A DNA stretch of 36,786 bases, taken from NCBI GenBank assembly GCA_027020915.1, contig JALUVF010000045.1, forward strand, positions 16,001-52,786. Reading direction: 5' to 3'. Each line of letters starts with the position of its first letter. Positions within the stretch are counted from its first letter, which is position 1. Shown in pieces: positions 7,021 through 15,920 of the stretch. Origin of the DNA: a bacterium (GTDB lineage: Bacteria > Thermosulfidibacterota > Thermosulfidibacteria > Thermosulfidibacterales > B14-G1). The notes under the pieces were generated by a model, which worked only from the letters and a program-made list of their open reading frames with translations, had not been told where the DNA came from and did not search any database. Made by a program: the position numbers and the translations under genes.

Positions 7021-8346
7021 TCAGGCTTCGCCCTTCCTGTACTTTTGCAGGAAGAGCCTCTCCCCGGCAAAGATGGCCAGTATCCCTATGAAGGAGGCGT
7101 AGATCACCATCATGTCCCTGGAGGCCTTAACCACAAGGAAGACCCCCAGGATCACCGCGTCAAAAACGATGGCGGCGACCAGGATGGGGGCCCTGGCGCC
7201 AATCTCTTTGCGCAAGTACCTCAAGATACCCCAATGCACGGCCATGTCCATGACAATGTAGAAGACCGCCCCCAAGGATGCGATACGGCTCAGGTCGAAG
7301 AAAACGGTGAGGAAAATGGCTATCACCAGGGTGTAGACCAGGGTGTGTTTCTGAATGCCGCCGGGCATGCCAAAGTGGCTGTGGGGCACCAGTTTCATGT
7401 TGGTGAGCATGGCCAGCATGCGGGAGACCGCAAACATGCTGGCGATCACCCCCGAGATGGTGGCAACAATGGCCAAGATCACCGTGAACCAGAGGCCGTA
7501 TTCGCCGAAGGTGGGCCGGGCCGCCTGGGCCAGGGCGAAGTCCTTGGCCGCCACGATCTGGGGCAAAGTGAGATTGGCGGCCACGGCTATGGAGACCAGA
7601 AAGTAGATGACCACGCACACCAAGATGGAAATCACGATGGCCCGCCCCACATTGCGATGGGGATCCACGATCTCCGAGCCGCTGTTGGTGATGGTGGTAA
7701 AACCCTTGTAGGCCAGAATAGCCAGAGCCATGGCCGCTATAAATCCTGCCGAAGTGGACTCCCCAGCGTTAGCCAGGCTTCTTTTGAAGGAGAAACCGGC
7801 CACCCAGAGAATGCCAACAGCGAAAACCACGATGCCCCCTATCTTGATGAGGGCCATGATGAAGGAGAACAACCCTATGGTGCGATTCCCGGAGATGTTC
7901 AACAGAAAAGCAAAAAGGAGCAGACCGGACCCCAGAAGGGGCACTATCCAACTATTGGGGCTCACGTTGAACAGCTGCATGGTATAAGTACCGAAAGTGC
8001 GCGCAACCAGGCTCTCGTTTATAACCATGGAGAAATACATGAGAAGGGCACCAGCCGCGGTCATTGTACCTTTTCCATATGCCTTTTGAAGAAACATGGC
8101 TATCCCACCGGCAGAGGGATAGGCGTTGGACATCTTCACGTATGAATAAGCGCTAAAGGCCGTCACTACAGCTGCAGCCAGGAAGGCCAAGGGGAAGAGG
8201 GGCCCCGCAAGCTCCGCTATCTGCCCAGTCAATGCCAGTATCCCGGCGCCGATCATGACCCCGGTGCCCATGGAAACGGCACCGACCAGAGTCATGCTGT
8301 CTCTCTTGTACTCCGAGGAGCCGGTATGTTGTGAGTGTTCTTCCAT
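7021..8346 (-). CDS. APC-superfamily amino acid permease
   Basis: A 441-residue integral membrane protein with about twelve hydrophobic segments. The N-terminal helix pair contains SMGTGVMIGAGILALTGQ, the G-[STAG]-[IL]-x-G-[STAG]-G-I-type signature of APC transporters, and SYVKMSNAYPSAGG follows, as in amino acid/cation permeases. A likely amino acid or polyamine:proton symporter in the inner membrane; the substrate cannot be told from sequence. The ATG at 8346 is preferred over the upstream start at 8385 because TTAAGGAG lies five bases before it. The C-terminus ends abruptly at the MerA relic, so its last residues may have been altered by that deletion. Confidence 0.9.
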   Translation of the reverse strand: MEEHSQHTGSSEYKRDSMTLVGAVSMGTGVMIGAGILALTGQIAELAGPLFPLAFLAAAVVTAFSAYSYVKMSNAYPSAGGIAMFLQKAYGKGTMTAAGALLMYFSMVINESLVARTFGTYTMQLFNVSPNSWIVPLLGSGLLLFAFLLNISGNRTIGLFSFIMALIKIGGIVVFAVGILWVAGFSFKRSLANAGESTSAGFIAAMALAILAYKGFTTITNSGSEIVDPHRNVGRAIVISILVCVVIYFLVSIAVAANLTLPQIVAAKDFALAQAARPTFGEYGLWFTVILAIVATISGVIASMFAVSRMLAMLTNMKLVPHSHFGMPGGIQKHTLVYTLVIAIFLTVFFDLSRIASLGAVFYIVMDMAVHWGILRYLRKEIGARAPILVAAIVFDAVILGVFLVVKASRDMMVIYASFIGILAIFAGERLFLQKYRKGEA

Positions 8347-8427
8347 GTGTCTCCTTAATTCTAAGGGTTTATTTTCCTTTTTCAATGCCAGCTGCCTTTT
8401 TTCTTGCGGCTTCAGAATCCTCCTTTC

Positions 8428-8456
8428 TTGATCATCCAGGATGTACTCTGTAGAAC
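8428..8456 (+). promoter_or_regulatory. Probable sigma-70 promoter
   Basis: TTGATC (8428-8433) and TAGAAC (8451-8456) are separated by exactly 17 bases, each matching four of six consensus positions. The site is about 40 bases upstream of the small gene at 8495 and lies in the divergent gap with the permease. The short palindrome CATCC-A-GGATG lies in the spacer. Confidence 0.4.
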
Positions 8457-8494
8457 TTTTCCTGGTGATTTAAACCATCTCAAGGAGGCAAAGG

Positions 8495-8839
8495 GTGTAC
8501 GAACTGCCCACCATCAACCGTTTCGCCGTGGTGCTCTTGCCCAGTGAGGAGTACCTGAAGTGGACCCAGACGTGTGCCCATCCCGACCCGAACCTCACCC
8601 TGGCGGACCTGTGGGACGATCCCTCTGTCTACCTCATCCCCGAGGTGGAGGACCTGGAAGCCTGGCTCAGGAAGCACTACAGGGTCATGTTCGAGGAGGA
8701 ACTGTCCTCCTGGGACACCAGGGAGGAGCACTGGCCCGAGGACCGCTCCTTCGACGCCTTTCTCCGGTTCTTCCACCTGATCTTCGCCTCCTCCGTCATA
8801 GATCTGGGCAAAGGGAAGATCGTGAGGGAGGAGATGTGA
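8495..8839 (+). CDS. Conserved-looking hypothetical protein, 114 aa
   Basis: A GTG start at 8495 with AAGGAGG at 8482-8488 and codon use like neighbouring genes make this a real gene. It is soluble, rich in Trp, Asp and Glu, with no signal peptide or membrane segment. Stretches such as VYLIPEVEDLEAWLRKHY and HWPEDRSFDAFLRFFHL suggest a compact alpha-helical acidic protein. I do not recognise a family with a known function. It is convergent with the Kup gene and divergent from the permease, so context gives no function. Confidence 0.75.
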   Translation: MYELPTINRFAVVLLPSEEYLKWTQTCAHPDPNLTLADLWDDPSVYLIPEVEDLEAWLRKHYRVMFEEELSSWDTREEHWPEDRSFDAFLRFFHLIFASSVIDLGKGKIVREEM

Positions 8840-8961
8840 GGACCAGGTCCTGAAGACGGGAGGACTCATCAAGGGGAGGGGGTGCTGGTCGGGGACCACA
8901 GAAGTGGAGAAGGTACCGGGCGTAGTGGAGCCTGATGGGACCCGGAAGCCCAGGAGATCCC

Positions 8962-10875
8962 TCACTCATCCAGGCTCAATTCCACGTCGCCGCCGATGTA
9001 GACCACCTCTTCCCTGGGAATGAGGAACCGGGCCCGGATGGGGGGCACCACCCGGTAGAGAAAGGAAAAGTACCTGAGGAGAAGGTTCTTCCTGGGGGGC
9101 ATGGGCACCGTCACCTGCCAGTCGCCGAAGACGTAGCGTCTCTCGTCCTGAAAGTCCAGGGAATCCAGGACGTGGGGCACGTGGACAAAGGAGCGCATGT
9201 AGCCCTTCTCAATGATCACCTCGTACACCTCCACTCCCTCCCTGGCCACCTTCCCCAGAAGACGTTTGTCGTAGTCGACCCCCCAGGGATAGGACCGGGT
9301 GATTACGGTCACCAGGATCACCTGCTCCCTCAAAGCCCCTCCCTTGACCTCCAGGATGAGGGACGGGGGCACCCTCTCGGGATCCCGGGCCATGTAAACG
9401 CTCACCCCAGGCAACACGGTGAGATCCTCATCCTGGAGCCTCTCCACGAAGTCCCTTCGGAACTCTTTGGGCAAGCGGCCGTAGAGGAGACGGGAACCCC
9501 TGAACCAGGAGAGCATGGTGGCCGCCAGGAAGGCGCAGATGACCAGGGGAAACCAGCCACCCGTGGGGATCTTCCCCAGGTTGGATCCGAAGAAGGTGGT
9601 GTCGAAGACCAGAAAGATGAGAAAGAGGGGCACGTATTTGAGAAAGCGGGAGGACTCCTGGTAGTTCTGGAGATAGAGGCATCCCGCCATGTTGAGGGTG
9701 TTTCCGATGAAGGCTCCCGTCACCGCCAGGCCGTAGGCCGCCCCCAGGGCCGCCGAGCTCCTGAAGAAGAGCACGGTGAAGAGGCAGGCCACCATCATGA
9801 GCCAGTTGACGGGGGCGATGTAGATCTGGCCGGGGTACCGGGGGGAGGTGCTCTTGATCTCCAGCCTGGGGAGGTAGTGGAGCTCCATGGCCAGCTTGTA
9901 GGTGGTGTAGGAGCCCGTGATTATGGCCTGGGAGGCGATGATGGCCGCCAGGGTGGCCAGGACCAGCATGGCGAAGTAGACCTTCTCCCCTTGGGCGTAG
10001 CTCAGAGCAAAGAAGAGGTTCTCGTGGCGGGCCGTCCTCAAAAGGAAGGCCCCCTGGCCGAAGTAGTTGGAGAGGAGGCAGAAGGCCGCCACGGCCCAGG
10101 CCAGGCGGATACCCGCCCTGGAGTAGTGGGACATGTCGGCGTACATGGCCTCTCCACCGGTGATGCAGAGAAAGACGATGCCCATGACGGCAAAGGTGAC
10201 GGCCAGGGGCTTGTGGGCCAAAAAGAGGAAGGCGTACTTGGGGTTGAGGGCCTCCAGGACCCAGGGGGTCTTGAGGATGTTGAGCCAGCCCAAAAGGGCT
10301 ATGGCCGAAAACCAGAGGACCATGACGGGGGAGAAGAGGTGGGCGATCTTCTCCGTGCCCCGGCGCTGGATGGAGAAGAGGGCCACCAGGACCACCACCG
10401 TGAGGGGCACCACCCAGGGGTGAAGCCTGGGGAAGACCACCTGAATACCTTCGAAGGCGGAAAGGACAGAGATGGAGGGGGTGATGATGCCGTCACTGAG
10501 GAGCAGGGCCCCGCAGAGGAGGGAGAGGACCGTGGCCATGGAGACGACAAAGAGGACCCTCCTGTTGGCCAGCCCCCTCTCCTGAAGGGCTTTGGCCTCT
10601 TTCTTGATAAGGGTAAGGAGGGCAAAGGTGCCTCCTTCCCCCTCGTTGTCCAGTCTCAGGGCCAGATAGGCGTACTTCAGGGTGAGAAAGAGGAAGGAGA
10701 GGGTGATGAGGGAGAGGACGCCCATGACATTCTCCCGGGTGGGCTTGATCTCCCCGAAGACAATGGCCATGACGTAGAGGGGAGAGGTGCCGATGTCTCC
10801 CAGGATGCCTCCCATAGCCATGTAGGCCATAAGGAGGACGGAGGCCTTCTTCGCCGCTTTCTCTCTATCCTTCAA
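8962..10875 (-). CDS. kup: Kup-family potassium uptake protein
   Basis: A 637-residue KUP/HAK transporter, normal length for the family. The N-terminus has GILGDIGTSPLYV, the KUP signature, followed by about twelve membrane segments to residue about 440, including GGEAMYADMSHYSR and a helix with IIASQAIITGSY. A soluble C-terminal region follows. Function: K+ uptake coupled to protons at the inner membrane. The ATG at 10875 starts MKDREKAAKK, a basic cytoplasmic tip. It lies 24 bases downstream of the lytic transglycosylase gene and may be co-transcribed with it and ftsY. Confidence 0.95.
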   Translation of the reverse strand: MKDREKAAKKASVLLMAYMAMGGILGDIGTSPLYVMAIVFGEIKPTRENVMGVLSLITLSFLFLTLKYAYLALRLDNEGEGGTFALLTLIKKEAKALQERGLANRRVLFVVSMATVLSLLCGALLLSDGIITPSISVLSAFEGIQVVFPRLHPWVVPLTVVVLVALFSIQRRGTEKIAHLFSPVMVLWFSAIALLGWLNILKTPWVLEALNPKYAFLFLAHKPLAVTFAVMGIVFLCITGGEAMYADMSHYSRAGIRLAWAVAAFCLLSNYFGQGAFLLRTARHENLFFALSYAQGEKVYFAMLVLATLAAIIASQAIITGSYTTYKLAMELHYLPRLEIKSTSPRYPGQIYIAPVNWLMMVACLFTVLFFRSSAALGAAYGLAVTGAFIGNTLNMAGCLYLQNYQESSRFLKYVPLFLIFLVFDTTFFGSNLGKIPTGGWFPLVICAFLAATMLSWFRGSRLLYGRLPKEFRRDFVERLQDEDLTVLPGVSVYMARDPERVPPSLILEVKGGALREQVILVTVITRSYPWGVDYDKRLLGKVAREGVEVYEVIIEKGYMRSFVHVPHVLDSLDFQDERRYVFGDWQVTVPMPPRKNLLLRYFSFLYRVVPPIRARFLIPREEVVYIGGDVELSLDE

Positions 10876-10899
10876 TCTCCGGGCGCCTCCTCATGGGCC

Positions 10900-11622
10900 C
10901 TAAGAACCGGGCATATTGGTGTAAAGGACGGTACCGTCGGGCAGCCTCACCCTTCGAATGGGGCGGTAGGACCGTCTCCCACCTCCCCCGGTCCCCGGCT
11001 TCACCTCCACCCTCTCTGTGGGATAGAGGGAGAGGATCCTCCTCACGTACCTCCGGGTCTCGGGATAGGGAGGCACACCCCCGTGGCGCTTCACTGCGGC
11101 AGGACCGGCGTTGTACGCGGCCAGGGCCTTTCTCACGTCACCGTTGAAATAGTAGAGAAGGTCCCGGAGATAGGAGGTGCCCGCCTTCACGTTCTGGACC
11201 ACGTCCCAGGGGTTGCTGGCCCCGTAGATACGGGCCGTCTCGGGCATGAGCTGCATGAGGCCCACGGCCCCCCTGGTGGAGAGGGCCTGGGGATCGAAAC
11301 CCGACTCCACCCGAATAAGGCTCTCCACCAGTCTGGGATCGAGGCCCTTGGCCCGGGCCTCCCGGCGGATGAGCCTCCTCAGAAAGGCGGAGGGCCTCCC
11401 CAGGCTCCTGAGGACCCGGGGGGCCTGGGGGCTTCCCCCCTGCCAGAAATCGGTGATGTGCAGGACCCCGTTCTTGTCCACATAGGTATAGAGCCGGGCC
11501 TCCACCAGGCCGGTGGAGAGAAGGAGAAAGGAGGATGCCACGGCCACCCCCAAGGAGACCAGGCTAATCCACCTCAAAGAGGGCCTCCACAAAGGCCTCG
11601 GCATGGAAGTCCTGGAGATCAT
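10900..11622 (-). CDS. Lytic transglycosylase (DUF4124 + SLT domain)
   Basis: A 240-residue exported enzyme. Residues 1-42 contain several Arg and then a hydrophobic segment (SLGVAVASSFLLLSTG) ending in VEA, a signal peptide. Next comes a DUF4124-like strand (LYTYVDKNGVLHITD). The SLT goose-lysozyme-like domain spans about 85-200, with the catalytic Glu in LIRVESGFDP, GLMQLMPETA and AYNAGPAAV. It cleaves the beta-1,4 bond of peptidoglycan, leaving 1,6-anhydro-MurNAc. The ATG at 11622 has GGGAGGG upstream; it overlaps the last 59 bases of ftsY. An ATG at 11604 would also leave a full signal peptide. Confidence 0.92.
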   Translation of the reverse strand: MISRTSMPRPLWRPSLRWISLVSLGVAVASSFLLLSTGLVEARLYTYVDKNGVLHITDFWQGGSPQAPRVLRSLGRPSAFLRRLIRREARAKGLDPRLVESLIRVESGFDPQALSTRGAVGLMQLMPETARIYGASNPWDVVQNVKAGTSYLRDLLYYFNGDVRKALAAYNAGPAAVKRHGGVPPYPETRRYVRRILSLYPTERVEVKPGTGGGGRRSYRPIRRVRLPDGTVLYTNMPGS

Positions 11623-13828
11623 CCATTCCCTCCCCCACCCCGATGAGTTTGATGGGGATGGAGAGCTCTCCGGCTATGGCTATTATTATACCGCCTTTGG
11701 CGGTGCCGTCCAGCTTGGTGAGGACCAGACCCGTGATGGGCACGGCCTGGGAGAAGAGGCGGGCCTGGGAGAGGGCGTTCTGACCCGTGGTGGCATCCAG
11801 CACCAAAAGGGTCTCCTGGGGGGCGCCGGGCACCTCCTTGGCCGCCACCCGGGCCATCTTCTTCAGCTCCTCCATAAGGTTCACCTTGGTGTGGAGACGG
11901 CCGGCGGTGTCGATGATGACCACATCGGATCCCCGGGCCTTGGCCGCCTGGAGGGCATCGTAGACCACTCCCGAAGGATGGGCACCGGGCTGGTGCTTCA
12001 CCAGGGGCACCCCCACCCTGTCGGCCCAGATCTCCAGCTGCTCAATGGCCGCCGCTCGGAAGGTGTCCCCAGCCACCAGGAGAACCTTCTTCCCCTGGTT
12101 GGTGATACGGCGGGCCAGCTTGGCAATGGTGGTGGTCTTACCCGTGCCGTTCACGCCCACCACCATGACGACCCAGGGAGGGGGACCCACTTCCAGTCTC
12201 CCCTGGGCCTTCTGGAGGATGCGGAGGATCTCGTCTTTGAGGGCCTCCATGACACCCTCTTTGCCCCGCACCTCCCCCCGGGCCATCCTCTTCTCCAGGG
12301 CCTTGACGAGGTGCCGGGTGGTCTCCACCCCCACGTCGGCAGAGATGAGAACCTCCTCTATCCTCTCCAGGTCCTCCTGGGTCACCTCCCCCCTGAGTCC
12401 CAGGCTCTCCTCCAGCCTCCTGGCGATGCCCTGGCGACTCTTGAAGAGGCCTTCCTTGAGACGCTGGAAGAGGGGCGACTCCTTGAGGGCCTCCTCCAGC
12501 AGGGGAAGCCACTTCTTGGCCGTGGGCGACCCCTCCAGAACCTTCTTGATCTTCTTCAGGGTGGGTTTCACCTGGCGGCGGTCCCCCTCGGGCAGGGCCT
12601 GGTAGGCCTCCAGGGCCCACTGGACGGCCTTCTCAGCGTCCCCCACCTCCAGGGCCGCCCGGGCCAGGAGATGGGCCGCCTCGGGGGACCCTTTCAGGGC
12701 CTCCTCCCCCATCTCCTCCAGGAGCCTGAGGGCCTCCTGGGCATCACCCTCCTGCCAGGCCCCCTGGGCAAGGAGAAAGAGGGCCTCCTGGCGAGTCTCC
12801 CCCTCCAGGGCCCTTTTTAACGTCTCCCGGGCCTCAGACACCTTCCCCGAGGCCAGGAGCACCCGGCCCTTTCCCAGGGCCCCTTGGGCACCACCCACCC
12901 GCTCCCACGCCTCCAGGGCCCCTTTCCAGTCCTTGGATCCCTCCAGAACCCGGGCCAGAGAGGCCCACAGGTCCGGGGCCTCTCCCAGTTCTTCCAGGAC
13001 TCTGCGGGCCTCTCTGGTACGGCCTCCCTTGATGTAGGCCTCGGCCAGCTCCTTCTGGAGCCGTGGCATCTCTCCCTCCGAGGCCCCCTGGGCAAGGATC
13101 CTCAGGGCCGAAGCCACCTTATCCCACTCCTCCTTTTGCCGGGCCAGCCTGGACACCAGGGCCGCCGCCTCCCGTCTCTCATCCCCCTTCCCGCCGGACA
13201 AGACCCTGTCCAGGTAGTTCCTGGCCGCCAGGAGGTTGCCCATCTGGTGGTAGATCTTGCCCACGAGGAGATATACCCGGGGATCCTTCTCCCTTTCCAG
13301 GGACATGAGGTGGCCCAGAGCCTCTTCACCCCGCCCTTCCTGGAGGAAGGCCTCGCCCATGAGGAGTTTTATCTCCCTGGACCAGGGGTGGCGGGGATAG
13401 AGGGTGAGACACTCCTGATAGCCCCGGGAATCCCCCAGAAGCCCCTTTAGAAAAGCCAGCCAGGCCTGTTCCTCCTTCCTGGCTGCGGATAGATCCCCAA
13501 GGAGATCCCGGGCTTCCCCTCCTTCTCCTTCCAGACACAACCTGTAGGCCTCCAGGGCCTCTCTCAGGGGGGAGGGAGCCTTGGCCAGGAGGGCTCCCAG
13601 CCTCTCCTTCTCCCCGGACTGGTGATAAAAACGAACCAAAGAAAAGTAGGGGTCCCACCCCCCTTTTCCCTTCTTGATCTCCTTTTCCCACTTCTTGACC
13701 TCTTTGGAGCCCTTCCCCCCCTTATTGAACACGGCCAACGGTTTCACCTCCTCATCAAGGGACAAAGCCCTGCACCAGTCTGAAAAGTCTTGCCACTTCT
13801 CAAGGAGCCGGCTAAAGATTCTGTCCAT
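11564..13828 (-). CDS. ftsY: SRP receptor GTPase FtsY with a large N-terminal TPR-like region
   Basis: Residues about 455-754 are a standard FtsY NG domain: N-domain helices, G1 [10 protein letters not shown] near 560, [27 protein letters not shown] and [10 protein letters not shown]. It receives ribosome-SRP complexes at the membrane. The unusual part is the first 440 residues: instead of a short acidic A domain there is a long series of helical pairs resembling degenerate TPR units ([46 protein letters not shown]), uninterrupted and in frame. The fusion is supported by one continuous ORF and consistent codon use. The ATG at 13828 shares bases with the divergent trmB start, and its ribosome site is poor (GAGG one base away). 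The TPR part may anchor FtsY or bind a partner; this is inference. Confidence 0.93.
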   Translation of the reverse strand: MDRIFSRLLEKWQDFSDWCRALSLDEEVKPLAVFNKGGKGSKEVKKWEKEIKKGKGGWDPYFSLVRFYHQSGEKERLGALLAKAPSPLREALEAYRLCLEGEGGEARDLLGDLSAARKEEQAWLAFLKGLLGDSRGYQECLTLYPRHPWSREIKLLMGEAFLQEGRGEEALGHLMSLEREKDPRVYLLVGKIYHQMGNLLAARNYLDRVLSGGKGDERREAAALVSRLARQKEEWDKVASALRILAQGASEGEMPRLQKELAEAYIKGGRTREARRVLEELGEAPDLWASLARVLEGSKDWKGALEAWERVGGAQGALGKGRVLLASGKVSEARETLKRALEGETRQEALFLLAQGAWQEGDAQEALRLLEEMGEEALKGSPEAAHLLARAALEVGDAEKAVQWALEAYQALPEGDRRQVKPTLKKIKKVLEGSPTAKKWLPLLEEALKESPLFQRLKEGLFKSRQGIARRLEESLGLRGEVTQEDLERIEEVLISADVGVETTRHLVKALEKRMARGEVRGKEGVMEALKDEILRILQKAQGRLEVGPPPWVVMVVGVNGTGKTTTIAKLARRITNQGKKVLLVAGDTFRAAAIEQLEIWADRVGVPLVKHQPGAHPSGVVYDALQAAKARGSDVVIIDTAGRLHTKVNLMEELKKMARVAAKEVPGAPQETLLVLDATTGQNALSQARLFSQAVPITGLVLTKLDGTAKGGIIIAIAGELSIPIKLIGVGEGMDDLQDFHAEAFVEALFEVD

Positions 13829-15002
13829 GCCTCATATCACGCTGGAAAAAGGCTTTAAAGAGGCCCTGGAAAAACTCCAGGACAGGGGTATATTCCTGGG
13901 CCGAGGGGAAGGCCTCCTCCTGGCCCAGGGAGAAGCCGGCACCTATCCCATCCTCATCCTCCCCCGCAGAGAGGGCACCCTTCTGCGCCTGGACAAAGGC
14001 ACCCACTTCCTGGATCTCTCCCAGGCCCATAGCATCATCCACAGACTGGCCCAGGAAATAGGGGGAGAGGCCATCCAGTCCACCCTGGATCCCCAGGCCC
14101 GACCCCGCCCCCTTCCTCCCTCCTTCGCCACGCCCAGGAGGTGGATACAGGGGGGAGGGCTCGCCGGTCTCCTGGGACCCGTAGAAAGGGTAGAGGTGGA
14201 AATCGGTTTCGGCAACGGCGAGTTCCTGGAAAGGCTGGTAGCCCCAGGGAAAGGGGTGGTGGGGATGGAGATCTCCAACTGGGCCATAAAACGAGCCCTA
14301 AACCGGCTCCAGGGGAAGGGACCCCACGTCATCCTCAAGTCCCCCGGCGGCTGGGCCGTGAAGTGGCTCTTCCCACCCCGGAGCATGGACGCCCTCTACA
14401 TTCTCTTTCCCTTCCCCTGGCCCAAGAGGCCTTCCCGGCGCCTCATTCAACCGGCCTTTGTCCGGGCTCTGGCCGAGAAAGTAAAGCCCGGGGGCAGGGT
14501 GGTCCTGGCCACGGATCACCAGGACTACGCCAGGCAGATGGAGGAGTGCTTCTCCTCCTCACCCCACTTCCACCAGGATGAGCCCCCCGGGGAGATTCAC
14601 ACCAAATACCTGAGAAAATGGCTGGCCCAGGGTCTCAGCATCTACAGGATGGCCTTCGTCAACAGGAGGCCTCCCCCGGAGAGAGCGCACGAGATGCCCT
14701 CCCTCCAGCATCCCGTAGAGGTGGAGGGAATCGATCCCATAAGACTGATGGAAGGTTTCCAGCCCTGGGGTTTCTCCACAGAAGAAGGGTTCTTCAAAAT
14801 AGAGAGGGCCTATGTGAATCTCCAGGAAGGTAGCCTCCTCTTTCGTACCACCCTCCAGGACCCCGACCTGGCCCTCCACCACCAGTTCCTCCTCTGGAAA
14901 GACGGGATACTGGACCTGATGCCCACCTGGGGAGAGACTGTTCCCCCTCCTCTGGCCAGGGCCATGGAGAAAATGGGCCAATGGCTCGAGAAAACAGGTT
15001 AA
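13827..15002 (+). CDS. trmB: tRNA (guanine-N7-)-methyltransferase TrmB, extended form
   Basis: A 391-residue TrmB, which makes m7G46 in tRNA variable loops. The methyltransferase core is residues about 115-285: VEIGFGNGEFLERL (SAM motif I), GMEISNWAIKRAL, the FPFPWPK motif and TKYLRKWLAQG. About 110 residues precede and about 105 follow the core. A long C-terminal region is known from Aquifex aeolicus TrmB and other thermophiles, where it supports activity at high temperature, so this points to a thermophile. The ATG at 13827 overlaps the ftsY ATG in a CATG; the nearest ribosome-site-like AAGGAG is about 19 bases upstream, so initiation may be weak. Confidence 0.9.
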   Translation: MPHITLEKGFKEALEKLQDRGIFLGRGEGLLLAQGEAGTYPILILPRREGTLLRLDKGTHFLDLSQAHSIIHRLAQEIGGEAIQSTLDPQARPRPLPPSFATPRRWIQGGGLAGLLGPVERVEVEIGFGNGEFLERLVAPGKGVVGMEISNWAIKRALNRLQGKGPHVILKSPGGWAVKWLFPPRSMDALYILFPFPWPKRPSRRLIQPAFVRALAEKVKPGGRVVLATDHQDYARQMEECFSSSPHFHQDEPPGEIHTKYLRKWLAQGLSIYRMAFVNRRPPPERAHEMPSLQHPVEVEGIDPIRLMEGFQPWGFSTEEGFFKIERAYVNLQEGSLLFRTTLQDPDLALHHQFLLWKDGILDLMPTWGETVPPPLARAMEKMGQWLEKTG

Positions 15003-15170
15003 GGTTGAGGTTAAGGTCAAGAATAAGAACAGGCCAAGGTCAAGGCCAAGTTCATCTACACCACCTACGAAATGGACAGGAGGTTGTACCAGACAAAAGC
15101 AGGTTAAGGTCAAGGCTGAGGCCAAGAAAAAAGCCAGAGGTTGCTCAACCTCGACCTCAGACTCAACCTG
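14995..15170. repeat. GGTTAAGG/GGTCAAGG low-complexity repeat region with inverted end
   Basis: Beginning at the trmB stop codon, the sequence is built from variants of GGTTAAGG, GGTTGAGG and GGTCAAGG. CAGGTTAAGGT occurs exactly at 14995-15005 and again at 15100-15110. The right end (15146-15170) is an imperfect inverted copy of the left end, so the region could fold into a long stem. The middle (about 15050-15100) lacks the repeat. Probably a dispersed intergenic repeat; whether it acts as a transcript-end structure is unknown. Confidence 0.7.
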
Positions 15171-15173
15171 CCC

Positions 15174-15920
15174 TCACACCTCCCATCCCAGCTCCCGGGC
15201 CAGGGCCTTGGCCACCTCTCCAGCCTTTCCCCTTAAGGACCAGGTGGCCAGGGGCGTTAAAGGGGTCTCCTCGGGATTGATCTCCACCACAAGGGCGCCA
15301 CGGGACCTGGCCACCTGGGGCAGGGAAGCCGCAGGATAGACCACCCCCGAGGTGCCCACCACCAGGAAGAGATCGCACTCTTCCGCCGCCCCCATGGCCT
15401 CTTCCAAAGCATCCACGGGCAGGGACTCCCCGAACCAGACCACGTGGGGCCTGAGAAGGGCACCGCAATTCTCACATTTGGGAGGGATCTCCGGCAGGGG
15501 CACCCGCCTGTCCTCCTTCACCGTGCCCTCTCTGGTACACCTCACCTTCCAGATGTTGCCGTGAAGCTCCACCAGCTTCCGGCTTCCCGCCTTCTCATGA
15601 AGGCCGTCTATGTTCTGGGTGATGAGGAGAAAATCCGGGACCTCCCCCTCCAGCCGGGCAATGAACCTGTGGGCGGGATTGGGCTCCAGGGGAGCAATGA
15701 GCCCCCGGCGCCAGTCATACCACTCCCACACCAGTTTGGGGTCCCGGGCAAAGGCCTGGGGAGTGGCCAGCTCCTGGGGACTGTACCGGCGCCACAGCCC
15801 ATCCTTGCCCCTGAAGGTGGGCACTCCACTCTCGGCGGACACCCCCGCCCCCGTGAGAACGGCCACCCTTCGAGCCTCTACCAAAGCCTTAACCAGCTCC
15901 CTGGGAATTCTCATCTCCAT
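15174..15920 (-). CDS. cobB: SIR2-family NAD-dependent protein deacylase
   Basis: About 248 residues. The Rossmann fold contains GAGVSAESGVPTFRG, TQNIDGLHEKAG with the catalytic His in ELHG, RPHVVWFGE, and VVGTSGVVYPAA. WYDWRR provides the Tyr-x-x-Arg pair of class III sirtuins such as E. coli CobB and SIRT5, which favours desuccinylase as well as deacetylase activity. The zinc site is atypical: only three Cys (RCTREG, then KCENCG) with Glu where the second Cys is expected. The ATG at 15920 is preferred to 15935 because GGGAGGGGG is directly upstream; it overlaps the DUF2062 gene. It regulates metabolic enzymes by removing acyl-lysine. Confidence 0.92.
   Translation of the reverse strand: MEMRIPRELVKALVEARRVAVLTGAGVSAESGVPTFRGKDGLWRRYSPQELATPQAFARDPKLVWEWYDWRRGLIAPLEPNPAHRFIARLEGEVPDFLLITQNIDGLHEKAGSRKLVELHGNIWKVRCTREGTVKEDRRVPLPEIPPKCENCGALLRPHVVWFGESLPVDALEEAMGAAEECDLFLVVGTSGVVYPAASLPQVARSRGALVVEINPEETPLTPLATWSLRGKAGEVAKALARELGWEV

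Noticed and set aside
8935-11646. A 903-codon plus-strand ORF
   Set aside because: It lies antisense to kup and the transglycosylase, both with clear motifs; its composition (Gly, His, Asp-rich) is what GC-rich antisense frames give.
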